This document shows, one piece after another, positions 27,834 to 36,278 of a stretch of 64,000 nt of DNA. Origin of the DNA: Flavobacteriaceae bacterium F08102. GTDB lineage: Bacteria > Bacteroidota > Bacteroidia > Flavobacteriales > Flavobacteriaceae. The position numbers and the translations under genes are program-made. The notes beneath the pieces are model-generated. The model worked only from the letters and a program-made list of their open reading frames with translations. It ran no database searches and had not been told where the DNA came from. How positions within the stretch are numbered: position 1 is the stretch's first letter; each line of letters opens with the position of its first letter. The stretch spans positions 44,765 through 108,764 of the forward strand of contig JALKAY010000007.1 in NCBI GenBank assembly GCA_023015935.1, written 5' to 3'.

Positions 27834-27841
27834 CAAAGATA
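27834..27841 (-). promoter_or_regulatory. -7 promoter box of the DUF4350 gene
   Basis: Minus strand TATCTTTG, a perfect TAnnTTTG, 68 bases before the start at 27765. A TTTG at 27868-27865 lies 23 bases upstream, inside the inverted repeat described next, so the repeat overlaps the -33 element. Confidence 0.45.
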
Positions 27842-27858
27842 ATTAATTTAAATTAGTT

Positions 27859-27882
27859 TTGAATCAAATCGTTTTGATTCAA
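27859..27882. promoter_or_regulatory. Perfect inverted repeat, candidate operator
   Basis: TTGAATCAAA, TCGT, TTTGATTCAA: 10-base arms with a 4-base spacer. It covers the probable -33 of the DUF4350 promoter and lies downstream of the convergent-side membrane gene. Its symmetry and size fit a repressor site, but a hairpin terminator for the membrane protein gene (stop at 28007) is also possible. Confidence 0.5.
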
Positions 27883-28006
27883 TGAATTAGGGATGTGAGG
27901 GTAAATTACGCATTGACACTTTAATTTTCGAGGCATACAATTGGGAGAAATGCAGTTGTTGGCGTTATTTATGATTGTGAATTACGAAATTATGGGATTT
28001 CTTCGC

Positions 28007-28702
28007 TTAGATGTTCGCAGTCACTCTACGGTGTTTATCTTGTTTAATGATTCTATAGCCGATATAAATAAGTACCAAGCCGATAAATTCAGTGACATAC
28101 AATACATTAACATAGCCCATTCGGGTGAATGTTCCGCCAATTCCTGGTAATAATCCCCCAATAGCTATAAAAATATTTCCTTTAAAACGAGCTTCTTTGT
28201 TTACTTGACGATAATAGGTAATGGCAGAGTAAACAGCACCTCCTACGAGGAAAATAAAGGCGTAAATATTTATCCACGGAGAAAAATAGCGTGCCCATTT
28301 CCAGGTGAGTACTGAACCCGTTAATTTTTGATTAAAATTTTCTGGAAGGGTTACTGGACTTAAGATTACACTTATAGAAGCGATTACAATTAAGGAGACG
28401 AAAATCCACGAAGTTACCGTAGCAAACTTTTTAGACATAAGAAGGTATACAGAACCCTGCGCTAATGGAAATCCTCCGAGTAACGCACCAACGATGTACC
28501 AATATTTGAGGTTTATTTCATTCCATCCAAATAAGACATTAATACTTTCGGCCAACGTTCCTAACCCAAATGTCAAAACACCAATCGTCCACCATAATAA
28601 ATATGTCGTTTGCCTTTCTCGATAGTGGGCGTAGATTTCTTTGACAAAGTAAATGGAAAATAAGGTTGTAAAAATGGGGATATATTCAGGGAGCGTAGCC
28701 AT
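28007..28702 (-). CDS. Seven-helix membrane protein of unknown function
   Basis: 231 residues with seven predicted membrane helices (about 7-27, 33-58, 67-90, 95-116, 145-165, 176-196, 201-222) and short loops. Charged clusters lie only at the C-terminal end (IKQDKHRRV). I recognise no family motif; it has the length and layout of 7TM sensor or carotenoid-modifying-type proteins but no such residues can be pointed to. It stands alone between spacers of 241 and 351 bases. Confidence 0.65.
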   Translation of the reverse strand: MATLPEYIPIFTTLFSIYFVKEIYAHYRERQTTYLLWWTIGVLTFGLGTLAESINVLFGWNEINLKYWYIVGALLGGFPLAQGSVYLLMSKKFATVTSWIFVSLIVIASISVILSPVTLPENFNQKLTGSVLTWKWARYFSPWINIYAFIFLVGGAVYSAITYYRQVNKEARFKGNIFIAIGGLLPGIGGTFTRMGYVNVLYVTEFIGLVLIYIGYRIIKQDKHRRVTANI

Positions 28703-29053
28703 GGAATCTTTTAATTTTAGGGCTACAAAATTAGGATATTTTAGTTGTTTTAGAGCATTTTGTAAATGAAAACCTATAATGTAGACGTGGCAATAGGGAA
28801 AGCTAGGTAGGATGAGTGCATTTTACGCATTTTGAAGTTTTATTTTTCAAAGGTAGGAATGTGTTCTGAGTAAAGCGTCTGGCATTTAGTTATACGAGCA
28901 AACGTTGCCTGAAGGTGCTGTAGGCAAACGTTTTGACTCAAGCTACCAATGGATAGACCTAGAAGAGAAGTAAGCAGGTCGGTAGGGGGTAGGTAGTGAA
29001 ATAAGGAAAAGAGGCGATTGTATTTAGCGACAATACAATCGCCTGCAATTCAA
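28703..29053. other. 351-base spacer with an imperfect inverted repeat and a terminator
   Basis: No gene. AACGTTGCCT (28901-28910) and AGGCAAACGTT (28922-28932) form an inverted repeat with a one-base bulge and an 11-base loop; GCAAACGTT itself occurs twice as a direct repeat there. A strong hairpin at 29012-29044 ends the phytase transcript. Confidence 0.6.
29012..29044 (-). terminator. Terminator of the phytase / TonB receptor transcript
   Basis: A perfect 13-bp stem (AGGCGATTGTATT with AATACAATCGCCT) and a 7-base loop, 10 bases after the phytase stop on the minus strand, followed there by a T-rich run (CTTTTCCTTATTT). Confidence 0.85.
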
Positions 29054-30070
29054 TTAGTGTAATTGTAATGAATCTAATGAATGATAGAAAAAATTCTGCT
29101 CATCATTCATTGAGACAAAAAGACCTTTGGGGAATTTTGGGCCTAAATTCTGCGTAGTTACTTCACAGCCATCAGTTTCTAGTGTTCCTAAGTTTACCTT
29201 TTTAACGAAGCTGTTATCACTGCGTTTAAAAATGCTAAACGTATGGTCTTGTTGATCTGAGGCGATAATAAATCCTTCATCACCTTCAAATGTAGCAATT
29301 GCGAGCCCTTCAATATCTCGTTTAAAATGGCCCATACCAAATAAGGAAAGTTCATCATTACCATTGGCTGGGTCTGCATAGTATTTTCGTATACCGACAC
29401 CTTCATCACTGTAGTACACGTATCCTAAAGTATTGTCAACCGCAATAGCTTCAATTTCTTTTTTACCACTAAATTTTCCGAATTTGCGCATTAAGGTAGC
29501 TTGAATTGTTCCGTTGTCCATATCGAGCGCATATTGATATAAATAATTTTTAATTGGGCCTTTTTTTCGGCTTAGAATGACAGAAATGGTTCCAGTGGAT
29601 GGATTTTTATAAAACGCTATCCCCATGGGTCTTTTTAATTCGACCTCGGTTTCATCTGAAAACACCTCAATACCACCTCCATCTAATGGTTGCATTGAAG
29701 GCAATGCATAGATTCGAATACGATGTTTTTCTCTTTCCGTAAATGCTAGAATATCAGTCATGGTAGAGTCATTGAGTTTAAATCCGTATGCCACATCTAC
29801 ATTGTTAGGGTATGCGATTTGATTAAGGCTTTTCTCAGGAATCAGTTTTCCGTCGAGATTAAAAGCGTAAACACCTCCGTTTATTTCATCCTTGTCGGTT
29901 CCAAAGACGATGCTTTTTGAAGGGTTTGAAGGGTTGATCCAAATGGCGGCATCATCGCTGTCATGTGGCAATTTGTCGGTCACTACGGTGGGGGAAATTT
30001 CGGGAAGTTGGGTCTTACAACTTACGATGAGTATAAGGCCGAAAAGTAAAAGTAGAGATTGTTTTTTCAT
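29054..30070 (-). CDS. Beta-propeller phytase, lipoprotein
   Basis: 338 residues. Lipobox LIVSC places the lipidated Cys at residue 18. The body matches the alkaline (beta-propeller, BPP) phytase family: DSDDAAIWINPSNPSKSIVFGTDK, YPNNVDVAYGF, EIEAIAVDNTLGYVYYSDEGVGI and DIEGLAI are its calcium-binding and phosphate-contact acidic blades. It should cut phosphate from phytate or other inositol phosphates at the cell surface. It starts 4 bases after the stop of the TonB receptor gene, so the two form an operon for organic phosphate use. Confidence 0.92.
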   Translation of the reverse strand: MKKQSLLLLFGLILIVSCKTQLPEISPTVVTDKLPHDSDDAAIWINPSNPSKSIVFGTDKDEINGGVYAFNLDGKLIPEKSLNQIAYPNNVDVAYGFKLNDSTMTDILAFTEREKHRIRIYALPSMQPLDGGGIEVFSDETEVELKRPMGIAFYKNPSTGTISVILSRKKGPIKNYLYQYALDMDNGTIQATLMRKFGKFSGKKEIEAIAVDNTLGYVYYSDEGVGIRKYYADPANGNDELSLFGMGHFKRDIEGLAIATFEGDEGFIIASDQQDHTFSIFKRSDNSFVKKVNLGTLETDGCEVTTQNLGPKFPKGLFVSMNDEQNFFYHSLDSLQLH

Positions 30071-30074
30071 TTGT

Positions 30075-32921
30075 TTAATTGCTTTTAAATAAATCGTATT
30101 TTAATCCAATTGTAAATCGAGTTTGATAATATTCCATTTGCATTGTTCTTTGACTCACCCCTTGGTAGTAACGTAATGGTTGATTGGTAATATTATTCAA
30201 ATCGGCGTATAGACTTAAGTTTTTATGTATATTAATACTTGCATTGAAATCTAAGAAAAATTGTTTGTCGTAATACCGATCCTCAAATGGACGTCCGCCG
30301 ATTTCATCCATATAAGCGTCGGAGAAATTTCCAGATAAACGGAAACTCATGTGTTTTGTAGCGTACCCTAATGAGGCATTAAACAGATGAGGTGCGGTAT
30401 TTGGCAGGTCGAGGTCAGTTCGTTCTTCACCGTCTTCGTTGCGAATTCCATTGGCATCTGAGGTTAAATGGGTGTAGTTTAAGTAGAGACTAAAATTTTT
30501 GGCAAATCCAGGTAAGAAATCTAATTGACGTTGGAGTGAAATTTCGAAACCTACTACACTTGCATCTTCGCCATTGAACGGTTGGTAAACTTCGTAATTG
30601 TTTTCATCTTCATATTGATAAACATAGGTGAAATCTTTAATGTCTTTATAAAAAACACCGGCAGACAGAATTCCAACAGACTCGAAATAGTGTTCTGCCA
30701 TAAGATCAAAATTCATAGAACGTGTAGGGTCTAAATCAGGATTTCCTAGGACAATTTCTTCATCTTCGTTATTTACTTCTCTATAAGGGACTAAATCCAT
30801 ATAATTGGGACGAGCAATGGTATTGGTCCAAGCAAAGCGTAAAATCGTTTGCGGGGTGGCATCGAATTTTAAATGAACCCCTGGAAGAAAATTAGTATAG
30901 TTGTTTTCCGACTTTAGAATGTTTGTTCCATCAAAATCACCATCTTCATTATAGATGATTTCATGTCCAGTACTATTTATTTGCGTATGCTCTACGCGAA
31001 GTCCAGCTAGTAAACTGAGTTTCGGACTTAAATACTGATTGAACATTGCATAGCCCGCGAAAACATTTTCATCGACATCAAAATTGCCAGTTAAATATTC
31101 TTCGGGTAAATCTTCGCTTTCAAAATGTGTAGGATTTGTTAAGTCTAAGCTTCCTAAAAATTGTGCACTGGCGAAAGAACCAACCGCATATTGACTTCCT
31201 GCACTGAAATTTTTGTCAGAATAGTCTTTTGTTGGAAGACCTGATAGGTATTCAAATTTTGTTTCGTTCGGACTGAATTCGTTGAAATCGTTGTCTCGAT
31301 TTTTGTTTTTTAACCGAGCACGTCCTCCAAATTTAACAAAGCCTGTTTCTTCATCAAACCAATTTGCGGGAAGCTTAAAATTGATGAAAAAGTTCATGTC
31401 TTTTTCTTCGGTGTACTGATTCTCTTCCGTCAATTCTCCAAATTCAAAATTGGAAAGTGCTGCGTCTGAAGCATTGAAGGGGGTGTATAAAGGCTTCTTT
31501 GGGTTGTTGTTATAGTTAACTCTGTACTCATTTTCATACTCTAAATAGCGCTCATTTAGTCGTTCTTCTGAAGCTTTGGCATACGATGCCATCCAATCAA
31601 TTTGTAGGCTGTTGAGTAAGTGGTCGCCACCAAGACTGTAGTTTTGCATACGCTGATCTTCTAAGCGTCTATTTTTATTGCGTCCACCAGCGATACCTCC
31701 CTTAGATTGACGTTTTATTTCTGCAGGAAAGGAAGTTAAGTTACCGTTTCTGTCGATTGAAAAATCCCCGGGTGCGATATCTTCACCATCTAAAATTTCA
31801 TGTTCTAAACGAAATCTATTCTCTCTGTCATCTCTCCAGTTGTAGATGGATTTTATGAATAAAGAATTGTTTTCATTAAGTTTGTAATCCATATTGGCGG
31901 CAAAACTTCTACGTACACGTTGTACGAGATATTCTCTAATTTCAAAAGTTTTAGCGTATGGATTTACAGTGACTTCTTCTAAATTGTCCTCATCATTAAA
32001 AGCATTGTATTCAAATTCATCTTCCCATTCAGATTCGACGTTGTCACTTCCAAAGTCATTGTCATTAATAGAAGCGGATAGCATCCAACCGAATTTTCCA
32101 TTTTTTGATCTATCCCCAACAAGCAAAGATCCATTAATGATGCGTTTGTCTGTGATAAAATTAACGCCAGATCCTGCGGTAGCAGAGAGTCTAAACCCTT
32201 GAGGAGCTGTTTTTGTTATTAAATTAATGGAACCACCAAGAGCATCTCCTTCCATGTCAGGTGTTACCGCCTTATTAACTTCAACGGTTTGTATCATGTC
32301 AGATGGAATTAAATCCATTTGTACATTGCGATTATCTCCTTCGGCAGATGGAATTCTACTTCCGTTAAGGGTTACTGAATTTAATTGAGGAGACATCCCG
32401 CGAACAATAATATTTCGGGCTTCTCCTTGATCTACTTGCATGGTAATTCCTGGAATTCTCTTGATTGCATCACCAATATTTGCATCTGGAAATTTTCCAA
32501 TTTGATCGGTGGAGACGATGGTAGTGATGTTCATTTTGTTTTTTTGCGTATTCAAGGCACGCGCTTGTCCACCTAAGGTATATCCAATTATTTTCACTTC
32601 ATCAAGGGTGGTTGCTTGAGATTTTAATACAAAATCTAGGCTTGTAGTCGTTGATTCAAAAATTTCAACTTCTTTTGTGATATTTGTATACCCTAGATAC
32701 TGAATTTGTATTGTATGGATACCTACAGGGATATTTACTAAAGTGTATTTTCCGTTCATGTCAGAAATGGCCCCCTTTTTTACATCTTGGATGACCACGG
32801 CGGCACCGGGAATTGTAATTCCATTATCGTCGGTAATAATACCTTGTATGTTTCCTGATTGAGCAAATGTACTCGCGTAGCTGAGGATAAAAATAAATAG
32901 GGAAAATGTAAATTTCGTCAT
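30075..32921 (-). CDS. TonB-dependent receptor (paired with phytase)
   Basis: 948 residues. Signal peptide (1-20, TFAQ), a carboxypeptidase-regulatory-like domain (about 23-105: GIITDDNGITIPGAAVVI, GKYTLVNIPVGIHTIQIQYLGY), a plug (about 125-235: GDAIKRIPGITMQ, NIIVRGMSPQLNSVTLNG) and a long 22-strand type barrel. It imports a large ligand across the outer membrane using TonB energy. With the phytase directly behind it, the ligand is probably an inositol phosphate or a related organic phosphate. No SusD partner is next to it, unlike glycan systems. Confidence 0.93.
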   Translation of the reverse strand: MTKFTFSLFIFILSYASTFAQSGNIQGIITDDNGITIPGAAVVIQDVKKGAISDMNGKYTLVNIPVGIHTIQIQYLGYTNITKEVEIFESTTTSLDFVLKSQATTLDEVKIIGYTLGGQARALNTQKNKMNITTIVSTDQIGKFPDANIGDAIKRIPGITMQVDQGEARNIIVRGMSPQLNSVTLNGSRIPSAEGDNRNVQMDLIPSDMIQTVEVNKAVTPDMEGDALGGSINLITKTAPQGFRLSATAGSGVNFITDKRIINGSLLVGDRSKNGKFGWMLSASINDNDFGSDNVESEWEDEFEYNAFNDEDNLEEVTVNPYAKTFEIREYLVQRVRRSFAANMDYKLNENNSLFIKSIYNWRDDRENRFRLEHEILDGEDIAPGDFSIDRNGNLTSFPAEIKRQSKGGIAGGRNKNRRLEDQRMQNYSLGGDHLLNSLQIDWMASYAKASEERLNERYLEYENEYRVNYNNNPKKPLYTPFNASDAALSNFEFGELTEENQYTEEKDMNFFINFKLPANWFDEETGFVKFGGRARLKNKNRDNDFNEFSPNETKFEYLSGLPTKDYSDKNFSAGSQYAVGSFASAQFLGSLDLTNPTHFESEDLPEEYLTGNFDVDENVFAGYAMFNQYLSPKLSLLAGLRVEHTQINSTGHEIIYNEDGDFDGTNILKSENNYTNFLPGVHLKFDATPQTILRFAWTNTIARPNYMDLVPYREVNNEDEEIVLGNPDLDPTRSMNFDLMAEHYFESVGILSAGVFYKDIKDFTYVYQYEDENNYEVYQPFNGEDASVVGFEISLQRQLDFLPGFAKNFSLYLNYTHLTSDANGIRNEDGEERTDLDLPNTAPHLFNASLGYATKHMSFRLSGNFSDAYMDEIGGRPFEDRYYDKQFFLDFNASINIHKNLSLYADLNNITNQPLRYYQGVSQRTMQMEYYQTRFTIGLKYDLFKSN

Positions 32922-33339
32922 AGTTAATTGGTTTTGAGAGGGCTAAATAAATGAATATGAGTTGCTTTTATTTTATCTAAAGTTGAAGCTTAGGTTATCT
33001 TATTTAGCTGTTTTTTTTATTGATTACTATTTCTAAAACCTAGGATAACATTGATTTAACAATTGGGGTGAAGGGGGCGCTAGTTCGATTGAACTGAGTT
33101 AAGATTGATTCCTTTTTAAGGATGTTCGTGGAGTGTATTGATATGAGCCTGTTTTGATCCTAGTAGTTGCATTGTAGGGAGGGAGTACGGATGTAGGGAA
33201 AACTCGAGCAATGAGTTGCCTATGTGCCATACAGTAACTCGGATTGCCTTATCAAAAATGACGGCAGCGTTGGGTAGGTGGCTATAGATACTTCAGTGGT
33301 GATGAGGTATCTAATAAAAAAGGTGGTATCCTTATAGGA
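32922..33339. other. 418-base spacer, no gene seen
   Basis: It lies upstream of the TonB receptor and downstream of the VOC gene. A small palindrome AGTTC-GATT-GAACT occurs near 33079 and a loose hairpin (GATAC with GTATC) near 33287-33312 before the VOC stop. Neither is strong. A phosphate-responsive control site for the receptor would be expected here, but none is recognised. Confidence 0.45.
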
Positions 33340-33711
33340 TTAAATATGTTGATCTATAAGGATAGGATTACCGTCTGGATCAAGCAGCATACAACTTGCT
33401 GGTCCAGATGCGTTTTTGTCTGCTTCACTCGTTAAGGATATTCCATTTTTTTTTAAATGGGCTTGAATTTCTCGGATATCATCATAGTTGGTAAGTTGTT
33501 GAGCATTGCTGTCCCAACCAGGATTAAATGTAAGTATATTTTTATCAAACATCCCTTGAAATAAGCCAATTAACGTAGCTTCATTTTGCATGATGAGGTA
33601 ATGCTGTTCGACATTCCCTGCAAAAACGGTAAAGCCGAGCGTTTCATAAAATTGTTTAGAAGCCTGAATGTTTTTAACATTGAGACTGACAGAAAAAGCA
33701 CCTAGTTTCAT
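33340..33711 (-). CDS. VOC family (glyoxalase-like) protein
   Basis: 123 residues, the length of one glyoxalase/VOC unit with two beta-alpha-beta-beta-beta modules. FSVSLNVKNIQASKQFYETLGF at the start and ASCMLLDPDGNPILIDQH at the end are the usual paired motifs. Metal ligands expected in active enzymes are only partly visible, so it may be an enzyme, a binding protein or a resistance protein. No neighbour suggests a pathway. Confidence 0.8.
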   Translation of the reverse strand: MKLGAFSVSLNVKNIQASKQFYETLGFTVFAGNVEQHYLIMQNEATLIGLFQGMFDKNILTFNPGWDSNAQQLTNYDDIREIQAHLKKNGISLTSEADKNASGPASCMLLDPDGNPILIDQHI

Positions 33712-33903
33712 ACGATAAGTATTTAGTTTGAAAGTAGACCATCTAGGATAGTCTTACTTTTTAGATTTTAAAGATATGAAAAAGTATTGTGTTAATTTTC
33801 AGTCTGTTATTTTGTATTGGGTAGAAAAAGGAGTCCAACCGTTTTTTTTAAGAAACGAATTGAACTCCCAAAAATATAGCGTTACAGTCAATGGTATTCG
33901 GTA

Positions 33904-34494
33904 TTAAAAGTCAATTCCCATAGAGAATTGCCAAATTCGGTTTTTGGTTCCACCCTCTTCATAAATTTCTCCCATACCTAAATGGTAGCGTACACCAAAG
34001 TTTAATCCAGAATCTAATTTTATTCCTGCGCCAAAATTGAATCCCCAATCAAAGGTGTATGGATTAAATGTTGTTTCCGTATCAAAGAGGTCAAAATTAC
34101 TGTCAACGATTTCTTTATGTGAAACAGCCCAGCCTATTTGTGCTCCACTTTCGAGGTAAAAAGATTGTACAGGGTAAATTTGTAGCATAAGGGGAAGGTT
34201 AATATAATCCAATTTTTGAATGAATGTTCCTGAATTATCTTCAATTTTATAGCCTTGTTGTGAATATAATAGTTCCATTTGAAGGGCCAGTGTGTTGGTA
34301 ATCGAGGAGTTTCCATACATGCCTACATGGAATCCATGCCGATGTCCTGTTTCTTCAGAACCATCATACGTAATAGCCGATAAATTATATCCTCCTTTTA
34401 TTCCTACGTTTGAAGTCGTTTGAATCTTGTTTTGCGCTTGCATAGTACCCATACATCCTAAACATATTAACAATACGCTGAAATTAATTTTCAT
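33904..34494 (-). CDS. Outer-membrane beta-barrel protein (PorT-like)
   Basis: 196 residues from ATG at 34494; the longer frame to 34527 is less likely because MKINFSVLLICLGCMGTMQAQ is a clean signal peptide. The mature part begins with SNVGIKGGYNLSAITY and ends WQFSMGIDF, alternating strands and a terminal Phe as in small outer-membrane barrels of the Bacteroidetes PorT/OMP_b-brl_2 type. Function unknown. Confidence 0.78.
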   Translation of the reverse strand: MKINFSVLLICLGCMGTMQAQNKIQTTSNVGIKGGYNLSAITYDGSEETGHRHGFHVGMYGNSSITNTLALQMELLYSQQGYKIEDNSGTFIQKLDYINLPLMLQIYPVQSFYLESGAQIGWAVSHKEIVDSNFDLFDTETTFNPYTFDWGFNFGAGIKLDSGLNFGVRYHLGMGEIYEEGGTKNRIWQFSMGIDF

Positions 34495-34674
34495 AAATCC
34501 TTGTTTTAGTGGTTGTACTAAAAACAATTATACATGGAAAGATCCTGAAATTTTGGAGTCTTTTTTTGTATAGTGAGTAACCTGCTGAAAGTAACTATGT
34601 TAGTTTTAAAGTATGGTTGGAGCCATACTAGGATTTATGAAGTATATGGAGTAGGGACTCGTATTGATTCAAAA

Positions 34675-35910
34675 TTATTCATTCTTGTTACTCAAGGTGC
34701 TCATAATTAACCCTTGTTTTTGTTTTTGTTCCATCCATTTTAAAGGAAAAACGGTTGAAAGTTTCCAAGCTTGTCTACTGTAGGAATTTCCTTTACTTGT
34801 GACTATAACCCATTCTCCATTCCCATATGCGGCACTGGTAATATAAAATTTATCATTCCATTGCTCTCTTATCCAATTCTTAGGGAAATAGGTGCTTCTT
34901 TTGAAGTTTTGGTCCGTTATTTCATCTTCAATTCTTGTCATTACAGCCCACCATTTATCTTCGGCGTATAAAACCTCAGTGAGGTAGAAGCCATATTTTG
35001 ATTTAGTGTTTATCCAATCCTCTGGAAATGTTTCCGATTGCTTTACCGATTGGTTGGTATAGTTATTTACCCTCGTCATGACTACGAACCAATTTTGACC
35101 TGAATAAGATAGACTGGTAATGTAATAGTTGTTATCCATTTTATCTGTAATCCACTCATCGGGATATGTTTCACTTAGTTTCCAAGACTGTTGACTAAAT
35201 TTTTGATTATTAAATTTAGCCATTGTTAAATACCAATACCCATTGGCATAAGTGACATCTGTGATATGAAGATTTTCATTCCATTTTCTTTTAATCCAAT
35301 TTTTTTCTATTTCTGGACCAAAATTATACGTATCAGAAGAAACACTTTGGTTAGGTTTAGACATCACAAACAATAGGTTTCTAGCCTCAAAACTTTCGTC
35401 ATACTCGCGGTTGAGGAGGTTGTGGTATATGCGTTCCGTCGGTAGAAAGAATTGACTTAAAAACGTACTGTTTAGGTCGCTCCATGTTAATTCTTTCCAA
35501 TAAGTAACCTGTGTCTCGTTTCGTATTTTTGTTTTATCTTCTGGAGAAACATCATAGGTGTACGGTAATTTATTGGCGAGTTCTGGATTTTCTTTGGATT
35601 TATTGACAATGACAAAATTGTCTGGATTATAGGTTCCAGACCCTTTAATGTACTTAGGGTTAAAACCTTTGAAGCTGGTTAAGCTAATTTTATCATTCTC
35701 AACATTTTGTATTTCTGTTCCAAATTCAACAATATATTCTGTATTGTCTAAAGTGTAGTTAACACGAACAAAGGCATCAAAACTTCCATTATTTACAATA
35801 AAAGCTTTGTAGATTGTCTTTCCTGAAGTCCATTTGGTTTCGTAGAATTTTTGAGCAAAACAATTGGAAAAACCATACAGCAACAAGAGTCCGATGAGAT
35901 ATTTTTTCAT
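34675..35910 (-). CDS. Secreted protein with four tryptophan-rich repeats
   Basis: 411 residues with a signal peptide (ends FAQ at residue 19). Residues 1-170 are unique. From about residue 190 four repeats of about 48 residues follow, each with a W-[IM]-x-x-[KQ]-W/-Y-I-T-x-x-x-Y-x-x-x-x-W-x-V-[MV]-[TS]-x pattern (for example WNENLHITDVTYANGYWYL, KMDNNYYITSLSYSGQNWFV). The pattern resembles DUF7477, which is also found at the ends of plant casein-kinase-like proteins. This suggests a small propeller or a solenoid. Function unknown. Confidence 0.65.
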   Translation of the reverse strand: MKKYLIGLLLLYGFSNCFAQKFYETKWTSGKTIYKAFIVNNGSFDAFVRVNYTLDNTEYIVEFGTEIQNVENDKISLTSFKGFNPKYIKGSGTYNPDNFVIVNKSKENPELANKLPYTYDVSPEDKTKIRNETQVTYWKELTWSDLNSTFLSQFFLPTERIYHNLLNREYDESFEARNLLFVMSKPNQSVSSDTYNFGPEIEKNWIKRKWNENLHITDVTYANGYWYLTMAKFNNQKFSQQSWKLSETYPDEWITDKMDNNYYITSLSYSGQNWFVVMTRVNNYTNQSVKQSETFPEDWINTKSKYGFYLTEVLYAEDKWWAVMTRIEDEITDQNFKRSTYFPKNWIREQWNDKFYITSAAYGNGEWVIVTSKGNSYSRQAWKLSTVFPLKWMEQKQKQGLIMSTLSNKNE

Positions 35911-36278
35911 AAATGAATTGAATTTTGTGACAAAAATCTTTATTTTATTTAAAAAATAAAAGTCTGAGCGCTAAAAAAGAGGTGAACGATTTTCTTAGCC
36001 AATTTGTTTAATGTTATAATACCTACATGATTTTCCGTTTTTTTAGGTAGATAACGGTTTAATAAACATATTTGACACATATTGTTTTGCTGACAGCTTT
36101 ATGGTTATACAGGTCGTCTGTGAGTCTTTTAGTAAGGATAATAGAAATCTTAATTCTCGTTTATGAACAATGGTAAGATTTCGTTTGACAGCTAATTGTT
36201 TACTTCCTATGACGTAAATTCAAGTAGTTCTTAAATTGGTCAAAGGAAGTGCAACGCTTTATTTATTTGTAGATTCTG
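35911..36278. other. 368-base spacer, no gene seen
   Basis: AT-rich, with T tracts and a short ATTTTATTTAAAAAATAAAA self-complementary run just upstream of the repeat-protein gene, but no strong hairpin, promoter box or ORF. Confidence 0.45.

Noticed and set aside
33061..33135. Possible tRNA-like segment with GTTCGATTGAAC
   Set aside because: No cloverleaf arms, acceptor stem or anticodon arm can be formed; only a small palindrome.
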